DNA of 42,961 bases from an uncultured Marinoscillum sp. (GCA_902628365.1 CACOMW010000010.1:1-42961), one strand, 5' to 3'; counted from the stretch's first letter, positions 8,959 to 18,055 are shown. Notes: generated by a model from the sequence alone, not told the origin. Numbers and translations are program-made.

Positions 8959-9840
8959 ATGAATAAAATATTAGATGGTAAAAAAACCTCGCTAAGGATA
9001 AAAGAAGAGATAAAAATAAAAGTAGACAAATTAATCTCTGAAGGTCATAGGCCTCCTCATCTAGCTGCAATATTAGTAGGTGAAGATGGTGCAAGTTTGA
9101 CATATGTAACTAATAAAGTTCTTTCTTGTAAACAAGTTGGTTTTAAATCTTCTTTGATTCGTCTTCCTGAATCAATTAGTGAAGATGAATTGTTGAAGGA
9201 GATTAAAAAACTTAATGTTAGTGAAGAAATTGATGGATTTATTGTGCAGTTACCTCTTCCAAATCATATTGATGATGAAAAGGTTTTATTATCAATTTCT
9301 GCAGATAAAGATGTAGATGGTTTCCACCCAGAAAATTTTGGTAGAATGGCACTTAATATGGAAAGTTTTATTCCAGCTACTCCTTTTGGAATTATTGAGT
9401 TACTTGAAAGGTACAATATAGATTTGAACGGTAAAGATACGGTAATAATTGGAAGAAGTAATATTGTTGGAAGACCTATAAGTATACTTTTAAGTAGAAA
9501 GACTAAAATAGGAAATTCAACTGTTACGGTTGTACATAGTAGAACAAAAAAATTAGAATTCTATACTAAAAATGCTGATATAATAGTTTCAGCTTTAGGT
9601 GTTCCTGGATTTTTAAAAGGAGATATGGTGAAAGATGGAGTAATAATTGTTGATGTTGGAATAACTAGAGTAAAGGATTCTTCAAAGAAAAAAGGATATG
9701 CGATAAAAGGGGATGTAGACTTCGATTCGGTATATGAAAAAGCAAGTTATATTACCCCGGTACCTGGAGGTGTTGGTCCAATGACCATAGCATCACTTCT
9801 TTTAAACACATTGAAAGCTCATAAAAAAAGTATTGCTTAA
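8959..9840 (+). CDS. folD: Bifunctional methylene-THF dehydrogenase / methenyl-THF cyclohydrolase
   Basis: FolD interconverts 5,10-methylene-, methenyl- and 10-formyl-tetrahydrofolate, supplying one-carbon units for purines and formyl-methionine. The 293-residue length is normal. The catalytic lysine lies in YVTNKVLSCKQVGF, the folate-binding segment is DGFIVQLPLP, the DVDGFHP and PATPFGI motifs follow, the NADP-binding loop is GRSNIVGRP and the C-terminal signature is PVPGGVGPMTIA. It starts 8 bases after lepA and ends 7 bases before the preferred start of the PorE-like gene. Confidence 0.98.
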   Translation: MNKILDGKKTSLRIKEEIKIKVDKLISEGHRPPHLAAILVGEDGASLTYVTNKVLSCKQVGFKSSLIRLPESISEDELLKEIKKLNVSEEIDGFIVQLPLPNHIDDEKVLLSISADKDVDGFHPENFGRMALNMESFIPATPFGIIELLERYNIDLNGKDTVIIGRSNIVGRPISILLSRKTKIGNSTVTVVHSRTKKLEFYTKNADIIVSALGVPGFLKGDMVKDGVIIVDVGITRVKDSSKKKGYAIKGDVDFDSVYEKASYITPVPGGVGPMTIASLLLNTLKAHKKSIA

Positions 9841-9847
9841 ATTTATT

Positions 9848-11740
9848 ATGAATTTTTTTTTTAATTTTTTTTTCATCTTATTTTTTCTTTTTTCCTATCA
9901 TTCATTTTGCCAACCAAACTTTTTGTCTAAAAATAAAAAAGCAAATAAGCTTTACTATGAAGGTGTTAGTTTTTCCAAGATTGGAGAATTTGAACTTGCT
10001 TTAGATAAGTACAATAAGTCTATAAAATCTGATCCAAACTTTGCTTTGCCATATATTAATCTTGGTGAAATCTATAAAAAGAGAGGTGATTATTCTAAAG
10101 CAATAAGTGTTTTTAGAAATGTTTTAAATAATAAATTAAATTATGATTTGGATAAATTGAATTATATGATAGGGGAGATGTATTTTTTTTCAGGAGAGTA
10201 TCTCAACTCAAAAACATATTTAAATAAAGTTAAAAATCCAATTTTAATAGATAGAAGAGATAAATTTTTAGACAATATTAATTTCTCAATAAAGAGTTTA
10301 AATGATTCTATTTTAGCTGTTCCTGAGCTCATTGAATCTTTAGATGTATTCTTTCTTAAATATTTTCCTTATTATGATGAAAAAGATGAGGTATTGTATT
10401 TTACAGCAAGAGAGGGAACTTCTTTGTATGATGATGAAAATTTATATTATGTAAAAAAAATTTCTAAAAAAAATAATTGGGGAGAAATCATGAAAATTTC
10501 TAAAACAATTAACTCGGAAAATAATGAGGGGTCTATATCTTTTTCATCTGATAGAAATACAATGGTTTTTTCCTTTTGTACATCAAGTTTTAAAGGGCAA
10601 AGCTGTGACCTTTATTTTTCCAAAAAAAATAATGGAATCTGGGGTATCCCTAAAAAACTAAATGATAACATCAATTCTGAATATTGGGAGTCTCATCCTA
10701 GCTTATCATCAGACGGCAATTATTTATTTTTTTCTTCAAATAGACCTGGGGGATATGGGGGTAAAGATATATGGATGTCAAAGAAAAACGGCAAAGATTG
10801 GGGTGAAGCTAAGAATTTAGGAGATTCAGTAAATACAACATATAATGAGATTGCTCCATTTTTGCATAATAATATGATTGATTTTTATTTTTCTTCTAAC
10901 GGACGAAAGTCTTTTGGTGGGTATGATATCTATCATGGTTTGTTTGATAAAAATCTTATAAAAGATATTTCAAATTTTGGATATCCTATAAACAATCATT
11001 TTAATCAGAGTTCGATGAATGTATCTGGTGATGGTAAATTAGTTTTCTATACCAATGAAGAATATATCGATGAAAAAGTAAAAAGCAGTCAGATTTATTT
11101 TGCGAATTTAGAAAGCTCAATATTAAGTGATGAATTATTTTATTTTTCCGGTAAAGTATTGGACAAAAAAACTAAAAAATTAATTCCTTGGAATATTGAG
11201 ATTAAAAATTTATCAAATGACAAAATAGATAAGTTTAATTCTGTTACTCAAAATGAAGAATTCTATATTCTATTAAATAAAGAAATAAAATATGAAATTT
11301 ATGTAAAATCAGAAGGGTACAACTATAATGTATTTCTCTTTGAAGAAAAATCTTCTCAAGATCAAAACATTTATTTAGATCCAGTAGCTTTTGGTCTAAA
11401 ACTAGATGTTAAAAATATCTATTTTGATTTAGATGATGATCAGTTATATGATGATTCAAAAGAACAACTTGATATATTAGCTAATTGGTTGAAATCAAAT
11501 CCATCTGTAAAATTAGAAATTTCAGGCCATACTGATGATTCAGGTACTGAGCAGTATAACATGGATTTATCTCGGCGAAGAGCATTTAATGTATATAAAT
11601 ATCTTACAGAAAAATATGATCGTGGGGCTGATCAAATAACTTACATTGCTTATGGGAATAAAAGACCTATTTACACAGGAGCGGATGATGAAAGAAAAAA
11701 AGAAAATAGGAGAATTGAATTCAAAATAATATCTCAATAA
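9848..11740 (+). CDS. PorE-like envelope protein: TPR, beta-propeller, CRD and OmpA domains
   Basis: The domain order is a signal peptide (about residues 1-22, ending near SFC), TPR repeats (about 25-110), PD40/WD40-like propeller blades (about 160-410, with repeats such as SFSSDRN, SLSSDGNYLFFSSNRPGG and FYFSSNGRKSFGGYDIY), a carboxypeptidase-regulatory-like beta domain (about 430-505) and a C-terminal OmpA peptidoglycan-binding domain (about 519-630, with SGHTDDSG and RRRAFNVYKYL). The same order is known for PorE of the type IX secretion system, which links the machine to peptidoglycan, but similar architectures serve other envelope roles. PorE of Porphyromonas is a lipoprotein; here the residues before the cysteine do not make a good lipobox. 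The ATG at 9848 is preferred over an in-frame TTG at 9833 that overlaps folD. Confidence 0.8.
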   Translation: MNFFFNFFFILFFLFSYHSFCQPNFLSKNKKANKLYYEGVSFSKIGEFELALDKYNKSIKSDPNFALPYINLGEIYKKRGDYSKAISVFRNVLNNKLNYDLDKLNYMIGEMYFFSGEYLNSKTYLNKVKNPILIDRRDKFLDNINFSIKSLNDSILAVPELIESLDVFFLKYFPYYDEKDEVLYFTAREGTSLYDDENLYYVKKISKKNNWGEIMKISKTINSENNEGSISFSSDRNTMVFSFCTSSFKGQSCDLYFSKKNNGIWGIPKKLNDNINSEYWESHPSLSSDGNYLFFSSNRPGGYGGKDIWMSKKNGKDWGEAKNLGDSVNTTYNEIAPFLHNNMIDFYFSSNGRKSFGGYDIYHGLFDKNLIKDISNFGYPINNHFNQSSMNVSGDGKLVFYTNEEYIDEKVKSSQIYFANLESSILSDELFYFSGKVLDKKTKKLIPWNIEIKNLSNDKIDKFNSVTQNEEFYILLNKEIKYEIYVKSEGYNYNVFLFEEKSSQDQNIYLDPVAFGLKLDVKNIYFDLDDDQLYDDSKEQLDILANWLKSNPSVKLEISGHTDDSGTEQYNMDLSRRRAFNVYKYLTEKYDRGADQITYIAYGNKRPIYTGADDERKKENRRIEFKIISQ

Positions 11741-11877
11741 AAAATTCACTTTTTCTTAATTACTATTTTTATTCCATTTTTATTCCATTTTAACACTGGG
11801 TTAAATATTTGTTAATAATTAGGTTATAATTGAATTATTCTTTTATATTTGAATCGATTTATTAACAAAATATTTAA

Positions 11878-11905
11878 GGCTAAATTTGAATTTTTAGCCT
11901 TTTTT
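11878..11905 (+). terminator. Intrinsic terminator after the PorE-like gene
   Basis: GGCTAAA (11878-11884) pairs with TTTAGCC (11893-11899) around an 8-base loop and is followed directly by six T residues. It lies 137 bases beyond the PorE-like stop, so it may end that transcript or a short transcript starting near 11858. Confidence 0.7.
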
Positions 11906-11946
11906 GTCCTTTAAAGGACCTTATTCGTCTTTTGAGGGTTTTTTTT
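11906..11946 (+). promoter_or_regulatory. Palindrome and second possible hairpin-plus-T-run in the susC leader
   Basis: GTCCTTTAAAGGAC at 11906-11919 is a perfect palindrome. ACCTT at 11918-11922 can instead pair, with one G-T wobble, with AGGGT at 11935-11939, immediately before a T8 run. The two structures share bases 11918-11919 and so exclude each other. This could be an operator, or a weak terminator with an alternative fold; neither is established. Confidence 0.35.
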
Positions 11947-12051
11947 ACTTCTATTAAATTATGACGTTTTTTTTCGTTTAGAAGGAAAATTGATTATTTT
12001 TAGAGGTTAATTTTATGTTAAATATTTTATCAACTTAAACTAAATATACTT

Positions 12052-15000
12052 ATGTTGAGAATTTTACTAGTTAGTTTCTTGTTTTTGGCCACTAATTTGT
12101 GGGCCCAGGACAGAACTATATCAGGTACGGTTTCATCGGAAGAAGACGGTAGTGGACTTCCAGGTGTTAACGTAATCCTGCAGGGTACTACGACAGGTAC
12201 AACAACTGACATTGATGGAAACTTCAGGTTAGATGTTCCAACCGACGGTGGTGTCCTAGTGTTTTCATTCATTGGTCTTTCTGCTCAAGAGATTGAGATA
12301 GGTTCTAGATCAGTGATAGATGTAGTTATGAGCTCCGATGTTGAAGAACTTCAGGAGGTTGTAGTAACTGCATTGGGTATCACTAAAGAGAAGGCTGCAT
12401 TAGGTTATGCGGTAACTTCAGTTGGTGGTGAACAGCTTGAGGCTAGACCTGAGGCCGACATCGCACGTTTATTAAGAGGAAAGGTTCCAGGAGTTGATAT
12501 CACTTCTACAAGTGGTATTGTTGGAACAGGTACGAACATCATTATTAGAGGTCATACTTCTATTTCTGGTTCGAACCAACCACTATTTGTTTTAGATGGT
12601 GTTCCTATAGATGCTTCTACCTATGCAGATAGAAGTTTTTCTAGTGGGGGTTCAACATCTTCAAGTAGATTTCTTGATCTTGATCCTAACAACGTAGCTG
12701 ACGTCAGTGTCTTAAAAGGACTTGCTGCAACTGTTTTATATGGTGAGGCTGGAAGAAACGGTGTAATTCTTATTACAACAAAAACCGGTTCTGGTGCAGG
12801 CCCATCTAGTAATAAGAAAGTAGAAGTAACATTCAATCAATCTTATTTTGTTAATGAGGTAGCTAGTATGCCTGATGATCAAGATAACTGGGGTAATGGA
12901 TGGCAAAATTACGCTTCAGGTGCTTTTAGTAACTGGGGAGCTCCGCTATCTGGCGGTACATACGCACGTAATGGAAAGAATGGAGTTGATGAGAATGGAA
13001 CTATTAAACACCCATATGATAGATCAGCATTACATGGTGCTTTCCCTGAATTAATTGGTGCAAGATGGCCATATCAAGCATATGACAATCTTCAAAACTT
13101 CTTTGTAACAGGAAGCCAAAAGAATTCTTCAATTGGGATTGCTGCTAATGTTGGATCAAATTCTAGCATCAAAGCTAATTATGGATGGACAAGAGATGAA
13201 GGTTATGTTCCTAATAATAATTATACGAAACATAATTTCTCTCTAGGATCAAGTACTCAGCTTTCAAATGGTCTTAAAATTAATTCGACTTTCAATTATG
13301 TACAGTCGGAGACTATGAAGCCGATGTCTTCTCCTATTTATAGTTCGAATCCTTCGGGTCCTTCGTTATTTAGTAACGTTCTTTATACTCCTAGAAGTTG
13401 GAGTTTAACTGGCTTACCAAATACAAACCCTACTGATAATAGTAGTGTATATTATAGACCTGATAATATTATTCAACATCCTTATTGGACTATTGATAAT
13501 ACTTCTGATAGAGATAATATTGAAAGATTTATTGGTAACATCGCACTTAGCTATGAAATAGCTGACTTCTTAAATGTTACTTATAGACTTGGACTTGACC
13601 ATTATAATATGATGAAAAATTATAGAGTTAACAAAGGAGGTCCTCAAAGACCTGATGGAGAGTATCAAACCTCTAACCGATCTAACACTATAACTGATCA
13701 GCAATTAAATCTTAATGGTGCAGTCGAATTGTCTGCTGACTTAGATTTAGACTTCCTAGTAGGAGCTAACTTAAAGTCTACAGATTATGAAAGACATACA
13801 ATAAATAGTACAGAGCAATTTGTGTACAACTTATTTACGCACAATAACTTTATTACAACTACTGCTACTTCATATGTTTTTGCAGAAAACACTTATGGTG
13901 CTTTTGCAAACATATCTCTTGGTTATAAGGACTGGGCATTTTTATCTGCTTCAGCTAGAAATGACTGGACTTCAACTTTAGAGCCTGAAAACAGAGCTGT
14001 ATTGTATCCTTCTGCTTCTATTTCGGTACTTCCGTTTGAAGCTGCTGGACTTACAAGTGATATGCTTAACTATTTAAAAATTAGAGTTGGTTATGGTACC
14101 TCAGCAGGTTACCCATCTCCTTATTCAACAAGGGGAACTCTTGATACATTTACTAAAATGTTTCAAACTGCTTCAGGTTCTATTATGAACTCTAATGCTG
14201 TTAGTAACTTTTATGCAAACCCTAATTTGAAACCAGAGATTCACAAGGAATTAGAACTTGGGATTGAAGGTAGATTCTGGAAAAATAGAATAGGTATCGA
14301 TGTTTCTTTATATGATAAAAACTCAGAAGACCTTATCATTGATCTTGAATTAGATCCTTCAACTGGATATACTTCATCAACAGTTAACTCTGCTGCCATT
14401 AATAATAAAGGTATAGAGGCAATTGTTAATGTGATTCCAGTACAAACTCAAAACTTTACTTGGGACATTTCTGCTAACTTTACTTTAAATAGAAGTGAGG
14501 TTACAAAAATTGCAGACGGTATTGATCAAGTATTGATTGCCGGTGCATCTTTCTTAGGTAACTTTGCAAAGCCTGGTCTTCCTTATAATATGATATGGGG
14601 AGCGCCAATATTGAGATATTACACAGATCCGAATACTACGGTTGAAGATATTCCTTACGATCAAAGGAAAAATTATTCTCCTGTAACTTCATCTGCTGGT
14701 ATCTATCAATATGCTGGTTCTGACGGCTTTATTGGAGACCCTAATCCTGATTATATAGTAAATGTAACAAACACAATCTCTTACAAGTGGATTTCTTTAA
14801 GAGCTCAAGTTGATCACACTGTTGGTGGTGATATTTGGGGTGGTACTGCATCTACACTTACAGGTAGAGGTATTTTAGAATATACTGGTTTTGACAGGTT
14901 CGTTCCTGTAGTAGTTTCTGGTGTTGATAAAGACGGTAACCCTAATAAGGTTCAAGTAACACCTAATGCTCACTACTGGAGAGATACTGGAGTATGGTAT

Positions 15001-15276
15001 GACGAAAACAGAATTTTTGATGCATCTACTATTAGATTAAGAGAAATTTCTCTTTCTTTAGTAGCACCGAAAAGCTGGTTAAACGGTACGCCTTTTGGTA
15101 ATGCTAGTCTTACTTTCTCAGGTCAAAACTTATGGCATCTTGCTTACAATTTCCCTGCATCTTCTAATATGGATCCGGAAGTTTTAAGTTTAGGGGTAGG
15201 TAATGGTAAAGGTTTCGACCGTACCACTGGTCCTACATCTAAAAAATGGGGTGCAACATTAAGTTTCACTTTTTAA
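12052..15276 (+). CDS. susC: SusC/RagA-type TonB-dependent outer-membrane transporter
   Basis: An outer-membrane nutrient importer energised by TonB. Residues 1-18 form a signal peptide ending LWA before Q19. A CarboxypepD-regulatory-like domain follows (about 20-100, ISGTVSSEEDGSGLPGVNV). The plug starts near VVVTALGITKEKAALGYAV and continues through RLLRGKVPGVDI, FVLDGVPID and a typical GRNGVILITTK end (about 115-245). The remaining roughly 800 residues form the beta-barrel, ending in an aromatic residue (LSFTF) as expected for BAM recognition. The 1074-residue length is usual. susD follows after 21 bases. The first kilobase uses noticeably more G/C-ending codons than neighbouring genes, which fits high expression or a different history. 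The cargo is unknown: no glycoside hydrolase or peptidase gene is linked, so glycan, peptide or another ligand are all possible. Confidence 0.95.
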   Translation: MLRILLVSFLFLATNLWAQDRTISGTVSSEEDGSGLPGVNVILQGTTTGTTTDIDGNFRLDVPTDGGVLVFSFIGLSAQEIEIGSRSVIDVVMSSDVEELQEVVVTALGITKEKAALGYAVTSVGGEQLEARPEADIARLLRGKVPGVDITSTSGIVGTGTNIIIRGHTSISGSNQPLFVLDGVPIDASTYADRSFSSGGSTSSSRFLDLDPNNVADVSVLKGLAATVLYGEAGRNGVILITTKTGSGAGPSSNKKVEVTFNQSYFVNEVASMPDDQDNWGNGWQNYASGAFSNWGAPLSGGTYARNGKNGVDENGTIKHPYDRSALHGAFPELIGARWPYQAYDNLQNFFVTGSQKNSSIGIAANVGSNSSIKANYGWTRDEGYVPNNNYTKHNFSLGSSTQLSNGLKINSTFNYVQSETMKPMSSPIYSSNPSGPSLFSNVLYTPRSWSLTGLPNTNPTDNSSVYYRPDNIIQHPYWTIDNTSDRDNIERFIGNIALSYEIADFLNVTYRLGLDHYNMMKNYRVNKGGPQRPDGEYQTSNRSNTITDQQLNLNGAVELSADLDLDFLVGANLKSTDYERHTINSTEQFVYNLFTHNNFITTTATSYVFAENTYGAFANISLGYKDWAFLSASARNDWTSTLEPENRAVLYPSASISVLPFEAAGLTSDMLNYLKIRVGYGTSAGYPSPYSTRGTLDTFTKMFQTASGSIMNSNAVSNFYANPNLKPEIHKELELGIEGRFWKNRIGIDVSLYDKNSEDLIIDLELDPSTGYTSSTVNSAAINNKGIEAIVNVIPVQTQNFTWDISANFTLNRSEVTKIADGIDQVLIAGASFLGNFAKPGLPYNMIWGAPILRYYTDPNTTVEDIPYDQRKNYSPVTSSAGIYQYAGSDGFIGDPNPDYIVNVTNTISYKWISLRAQVDHTVGGDIWGGTASTLTGRGILEYTGFDRFVPVVVSGVDKDGNPNKVQVTPNAHYWRDTGVWYDENRIFDASTIRLREISLSLVAPKSWLNGTPFGNASLTFSGQNLWHLAYNFPASSNMDPEVLSLGVGNGKGFDRTTGPTSKKWGATLSFTF

Positions 15277-15297
15277 TTATTTTAAATTTTATAAATT

Positions 15298-17022
15298 ATG
15301 AAATACTTAAATAAAATATCATTATTGTTTGCATTCATCTTTATTGGCTTTTCTTGTGATTTAACAGATTTAGACCAATTAGATAACCCTAATGCTGTGA
15401 CAGCTGCTAACGCAGATGTTGATCTATATTTCAATGAGATTCAAGTTAGTTTTGCTTCTTATTTCAATGGTACTCAAGGTACTGGAATGCAGCTAGCTAG
15501 GATGACAGCGATGTTTGGTAACAATTACCAATCTGCTTACAGTCCTAATGGATTTAACTGGAGATGGAATATGGCTTACGCTTCAATATTCCCAGATATA
15601 GATGCTATGAACGCTCTTGCTACTGAGAAGAAGCAATTCTTCCATGTAGGAGCTTCAAAGATAATGAAAGCATATGTGCTTCAAAGCTTGGTAGATACTT
15701 TTGGTAATGTCCCTTATTCTGAGGCATTGCAAGGAGTTGATAATCCAAGCCCTAAAGCAGATGATGCTTCAGCTCTTTATACTGTTGTAGGAACTTTATT
15801 GGATGAAGCTATCGCTCATCTTAATGATGGTTCTTCTATTGGATCACCTAAAGTAGATATTTTCTACGGTGGAAGTAAAGCAAAGTGGATTACATTAGCT
15901 AATACCATGAAAATGCGTTTAGCGTTAGCTAAAGGTGATGGTGCTGGTGTTACTGCTGCAATTGCTGCAGGTGTAATTGACTCACATGATGAGAACTTTG
16001 TTTTCCAATATGGTTCAAACAGATCTAATCCTAATTCAAGACACCCATGGTACTCAGGTGCTTATGAGAGTAGTTCTTGGAGTTATCTTTCAAATTATTA
16101 TATGTGGGAGATGCATGAGGAAAAGGCTGTTAGAGATCCAAGAATTAGGTTTTACTTTAAAAGACAGGATTTAGATGCTGCTGATGAAAATCAGTTCACA
16201 TTAGACTGTGTAACTAACGATAGACCTAGTCATTACTATACGTATACTAATGCTTATGGTAAAGATACAGAGTGGCCTTATTGTTTAGCTAGTAATACAA
16301 CACATATTAATCCTACTAATGCTGGAGGATATTGGGGTAGAGACCATGGTAACAACGATGGTATTCCACCTGATGGGCAGAAAAGAACTGCTCCTGGAAT
16401 CTATCCTGCTGGAGGAGAATATGACACTGGTAACCAAAGTAATGGAAAAGGTGAAAGTGATACTTGGAAGAAAGGAACTACAGGAGCTGGAGGTGATGGT
16501 ATTGATCCAATACTTACTTCTTCTTTTGTTCACTTTATGAGAGCAGAAGCTGCTCTTACTTTAGGTACAGGTGAGGATGCTAAAGTTCATCTTGATTCTG
16601 CTATTTCTCATTCAATGGCTTATGTTAAAGCTACTTCTGAAAGAATTGGTGGAGATATTGATGCTCCTGCTGCTACAACTGGAGCTGGTGATCTTACTAA
16701 CTATCAGAGAAGTGTTGATAACTATACTAAAAGTGTTTTAGATGCTTATGATGCTTCAGGTGATAAGCTTAACATAGTAGTTAAGGAGTTTAGATTAGCT
16801 CTTTGGGGTAATGGAAATGAAGCATGGAATGCAATGAGAAGAACGGGTAAGCCAATGAATGCAAAAGGAGCTGAGTTACAATGGACAAGAGAAGCTGGAA
16901 ACGGAGATTTCCCGCGTTTATTCCCTTATCCATCTGATTATGTGAATTTAAATGCTAATGCTACCCAGCAAGCAATGACTACAACTGTTTTCTGGGATAA
17001 AAATGGCGGTGCGCATAACTAA
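15298..17022 (+). CDS. susD: SusD/RagB-family substrate-binding lipoprotein
   Basis: The surface lipoprotein partner that caps the SusC barrel and captures ligand. The signal peptide ends in the lipobox FIGFSC (Cys20), followed by aspartate-rich DLTDLDQLDNPN, as in the SusD-like type-2 family. Helical TPR-like segments contain the typical AYVLQSLVDTFGNVPYSEAL near residue 120 and KWITLANTMKMRLALA near 200. The C-terminal WNAMRRTGKPM and FPRLFPYP blocks are the family's usual end. At 574 residues it is somewhat long. It sits 21 bases after susC and 19 before the third gene; the two spacers are almost identical, which suggests shared translation-initiation signals. Ligand specificity cannot be read from sequence. 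Confidence 0.93.
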   Translation: MKYLNKISLLFAFIFIGFSCDLTDLDQLDNPNAVTAANADVDLYFNEIQVSFASYFNGTQGTGMQLARMTAMFGNNYQSAYSPNGFNWRWNMAYASIFPDIDAMNALATEKKQFFHVGASKIMKAYVLQSLVDTFGNVPYSEALQGVDNPSPKADDASALYTVVGTLLDEAIAHLNDGSSIGSPKVDIFYGGSKAKWITLANTMKMRLALAKGDGAGVTAAIAAGVIDSHDENFVFQYGSNRSNPNSRHPWYSGAYESSSWSYLSNYYMWEMHEEKAVRDPRIRFYFKRQDLDAADENQFTLDCVTNDRPSHYYTYTNAYGKDTEWPYCLASNTTHINPTNAGGYWGRDHGNNDGIPPDGQKRTAPGIYPAGGEYDTGNQSNGKGESDTWKKGTTGAGGDGIDPILTSSFVHFMRAEAALTLGTGEDAKVHLDSAISHSMAYVKATSERIGGDIDAPAATTGAGDLTNYQRSVDNYTKSVLDAYDASGDKLNIVVKEFRLALWGNGNEAWNAMRRTGKPMNAKGAELQWTREAGNGDFPRLFPYPSDYVNLNANATQQAMTTTVFWDKNGGAHN

Positions 17023-17041
17023 TTTTTTAAATTTTTAAATT

Positions 17042-17992
17042 ATGAAAAATCTTAAAAAACTATTTTTATCACTGTTTGTAACAGTTACTGCAGTGGTATC
17101 ATGTGGAGATCCAGATCTTCCATTTGAAATATATGATACGATGAAAACAGGTGGTTATGCTCGTTTGATGAGTCAAACTGGTGAATTCAATTATTTTGAT
17201 CAAGCTGGTTCTAAAGTAACTTTAGAAGTAGAATACTATGATAAAAATAAAGGTCAGGACATTGCTTCGTATGCAATTTCTGTTGAGTATATAGATTCAA
17301 AAACGAAAGGTGCGAAAAGCGTAGCTAAAAAAGCTATGACTACTATCGAATCTTCGGCTTTTGTAACTAATGCTGACGGATACTTAAGTTCTACTATCGA
17401 AATTGGCTTTGCTGCAACTATGAGCCTTTTAGGTCAAGGTGCTGCTGATATCGATGGAGGTAATAAATACCGTTACCACATGGTTCTTACTATGAAAGAT
17501 GGTACTACTTATGATGCAGCGACGACTGATTCTAACCTTGAATCATCATCACCGTTTAGTGCGTTATTCCAGAAAGACATATCTATTGTATGTCCTTCTG
17601 ATTTAGCTGGAGTTTTCTCTACTACTGGTTTTGCAAAAGCTGGTGATGCCCCTTGGAAGGGTGATGGAACTCAAGCTACTTCTGGTAATTTTGAGTGGAC
17701 AGCTACTCCTGAAGGAAATCTTTATCCTGTTAAAGGTGGAGACTTCTCTTATGGAGCTTACAAAGCTGTAGGGTACTCTTCAGTGCCTGCTGGTACACTT
17801 AAAAATCAAGATGCTTGCGGAACCTTATCTGCAGTTGGCTCTTCTCAATGGGGAGAGGTTTATACTTTTCATGCTGTTACAAGACAAGCTGATAAAAAAG
17901 TATTATACATAGACTGGAGTAATGATTATGGTGAAAAAGCAGAAGTTTTTCTGACTCGTTCAGATAAAGACTGGCCAGATTTGAGTAACTAA
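17042..17992 (+). CDS. Unassigned lipoprotein, third gene of the Sus-like operon
   Basis: A 316-residue protein with a lipoprotein signal ending TAVVSC (Cys21), followed by GDPDLPF, which fits surface export. The body is rich in beta-type segments, glycine, serine and aromatics. There is a region of alternating polar residues (about 60-150), then two conserved-looking cysteines, in VCPSDLAG (near residue 184) and QDACGTL (near 260), and a C-terminal block ending KVLYIDWSNDYGEKAEVFLTRSD. No family was recognised. Position directly after susD, with a strong terminator 28 bases downstream, suggests a SusE/SusF-like surface ligand-binding accessory. That role is inferred from position only. An outer-membrane lipoprotein of unrelated function remains possible. 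Confidence 0.85.
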   Translation: MKNLKKLFLSLFVTVTAVVSCGDPDLPFEIYDTMKTGGYARLMSQTGEFNYFDQAGSKVTLEVEYYDKNKGQDIASYAISVEYIDSKTKGAKSVAKKAMTTIESSAFVTNADGYLSSTIEIGFAATMSLLGQGAADIDGGNKYRYHMVLTMKDGTTYDAATTDSNLESSSPFSALFQKDISIVCPSDLAGVFSTTGFAKAGDAPWKGDGTQATSGNFEWTATPEGNLYPVKGGDFSYGAYKAVGYSSVPAGTLKNQDACGTLSAVGSSQWGEVYTFHAVTRQADKKVLYIDWSNDYGEKAEVFLTRSDKDWPDLSN

Positions 17993-18019
17993 CTATTAGT
18001 ATATATTATATAAATTAAA

Positions 18020-18052
18020 GGTAATGGTAGAAATACCATTACCTTTTTTTTT
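18020..18052 (+). terminator. Strong intrinsic terminator closing the susCD operon
   Basis: GGTAATGGTA (18020-18029) pairs perfectly with TACCATTACC (18034-18043) around a GAAA tetraloop. It is preceded by AAA and followed by nine T residues ending 3 bases before the next start codon. It separates the Sus-like operon from the arylsulfotransferase-like gene. Confidence 0.92.
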
Positions 18053-18055
18053 ATT

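Larger units (their letters stand above)
11741..12051. other. Gene-free region of 311 bases before susC
   Basis: This is the only gene-free stretch longer than 300 bases. It begins with a small 11-base direct repeat, ATTTTTATTCC, in two adjacent copies at 11765-11786 plus a partial third. A TATATTTG at 11844-11851 matches the -7 consensus but lacks a well-spaced TTTG. Then come an intrinsic terminator (11878-11905), a 14-base perfect palindrome (11906-11919) and a T8 run (11939-11946). The last 100 bases are A/T-rich with no exact TAnnTTTG box. No tRNA-like or protein-coding segment was recognised. Confidence 0.7.

Noticed and set aside
11765-11786. Two copies of ATTTTTATTCC as a possible CRISPR or iteron
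   Set aside because: Only two adjacent 11-base copies and a fragment, no spacers and no cas or rep gene; most likely local slippage in A/T-rich DNA.
16285-16540. Overlapping open frames on both strands within susD
   Set aside because: susD is continuous and in the proper frame here; these are alternative-frame products of repetitive Gly/Asn/Thr codons.
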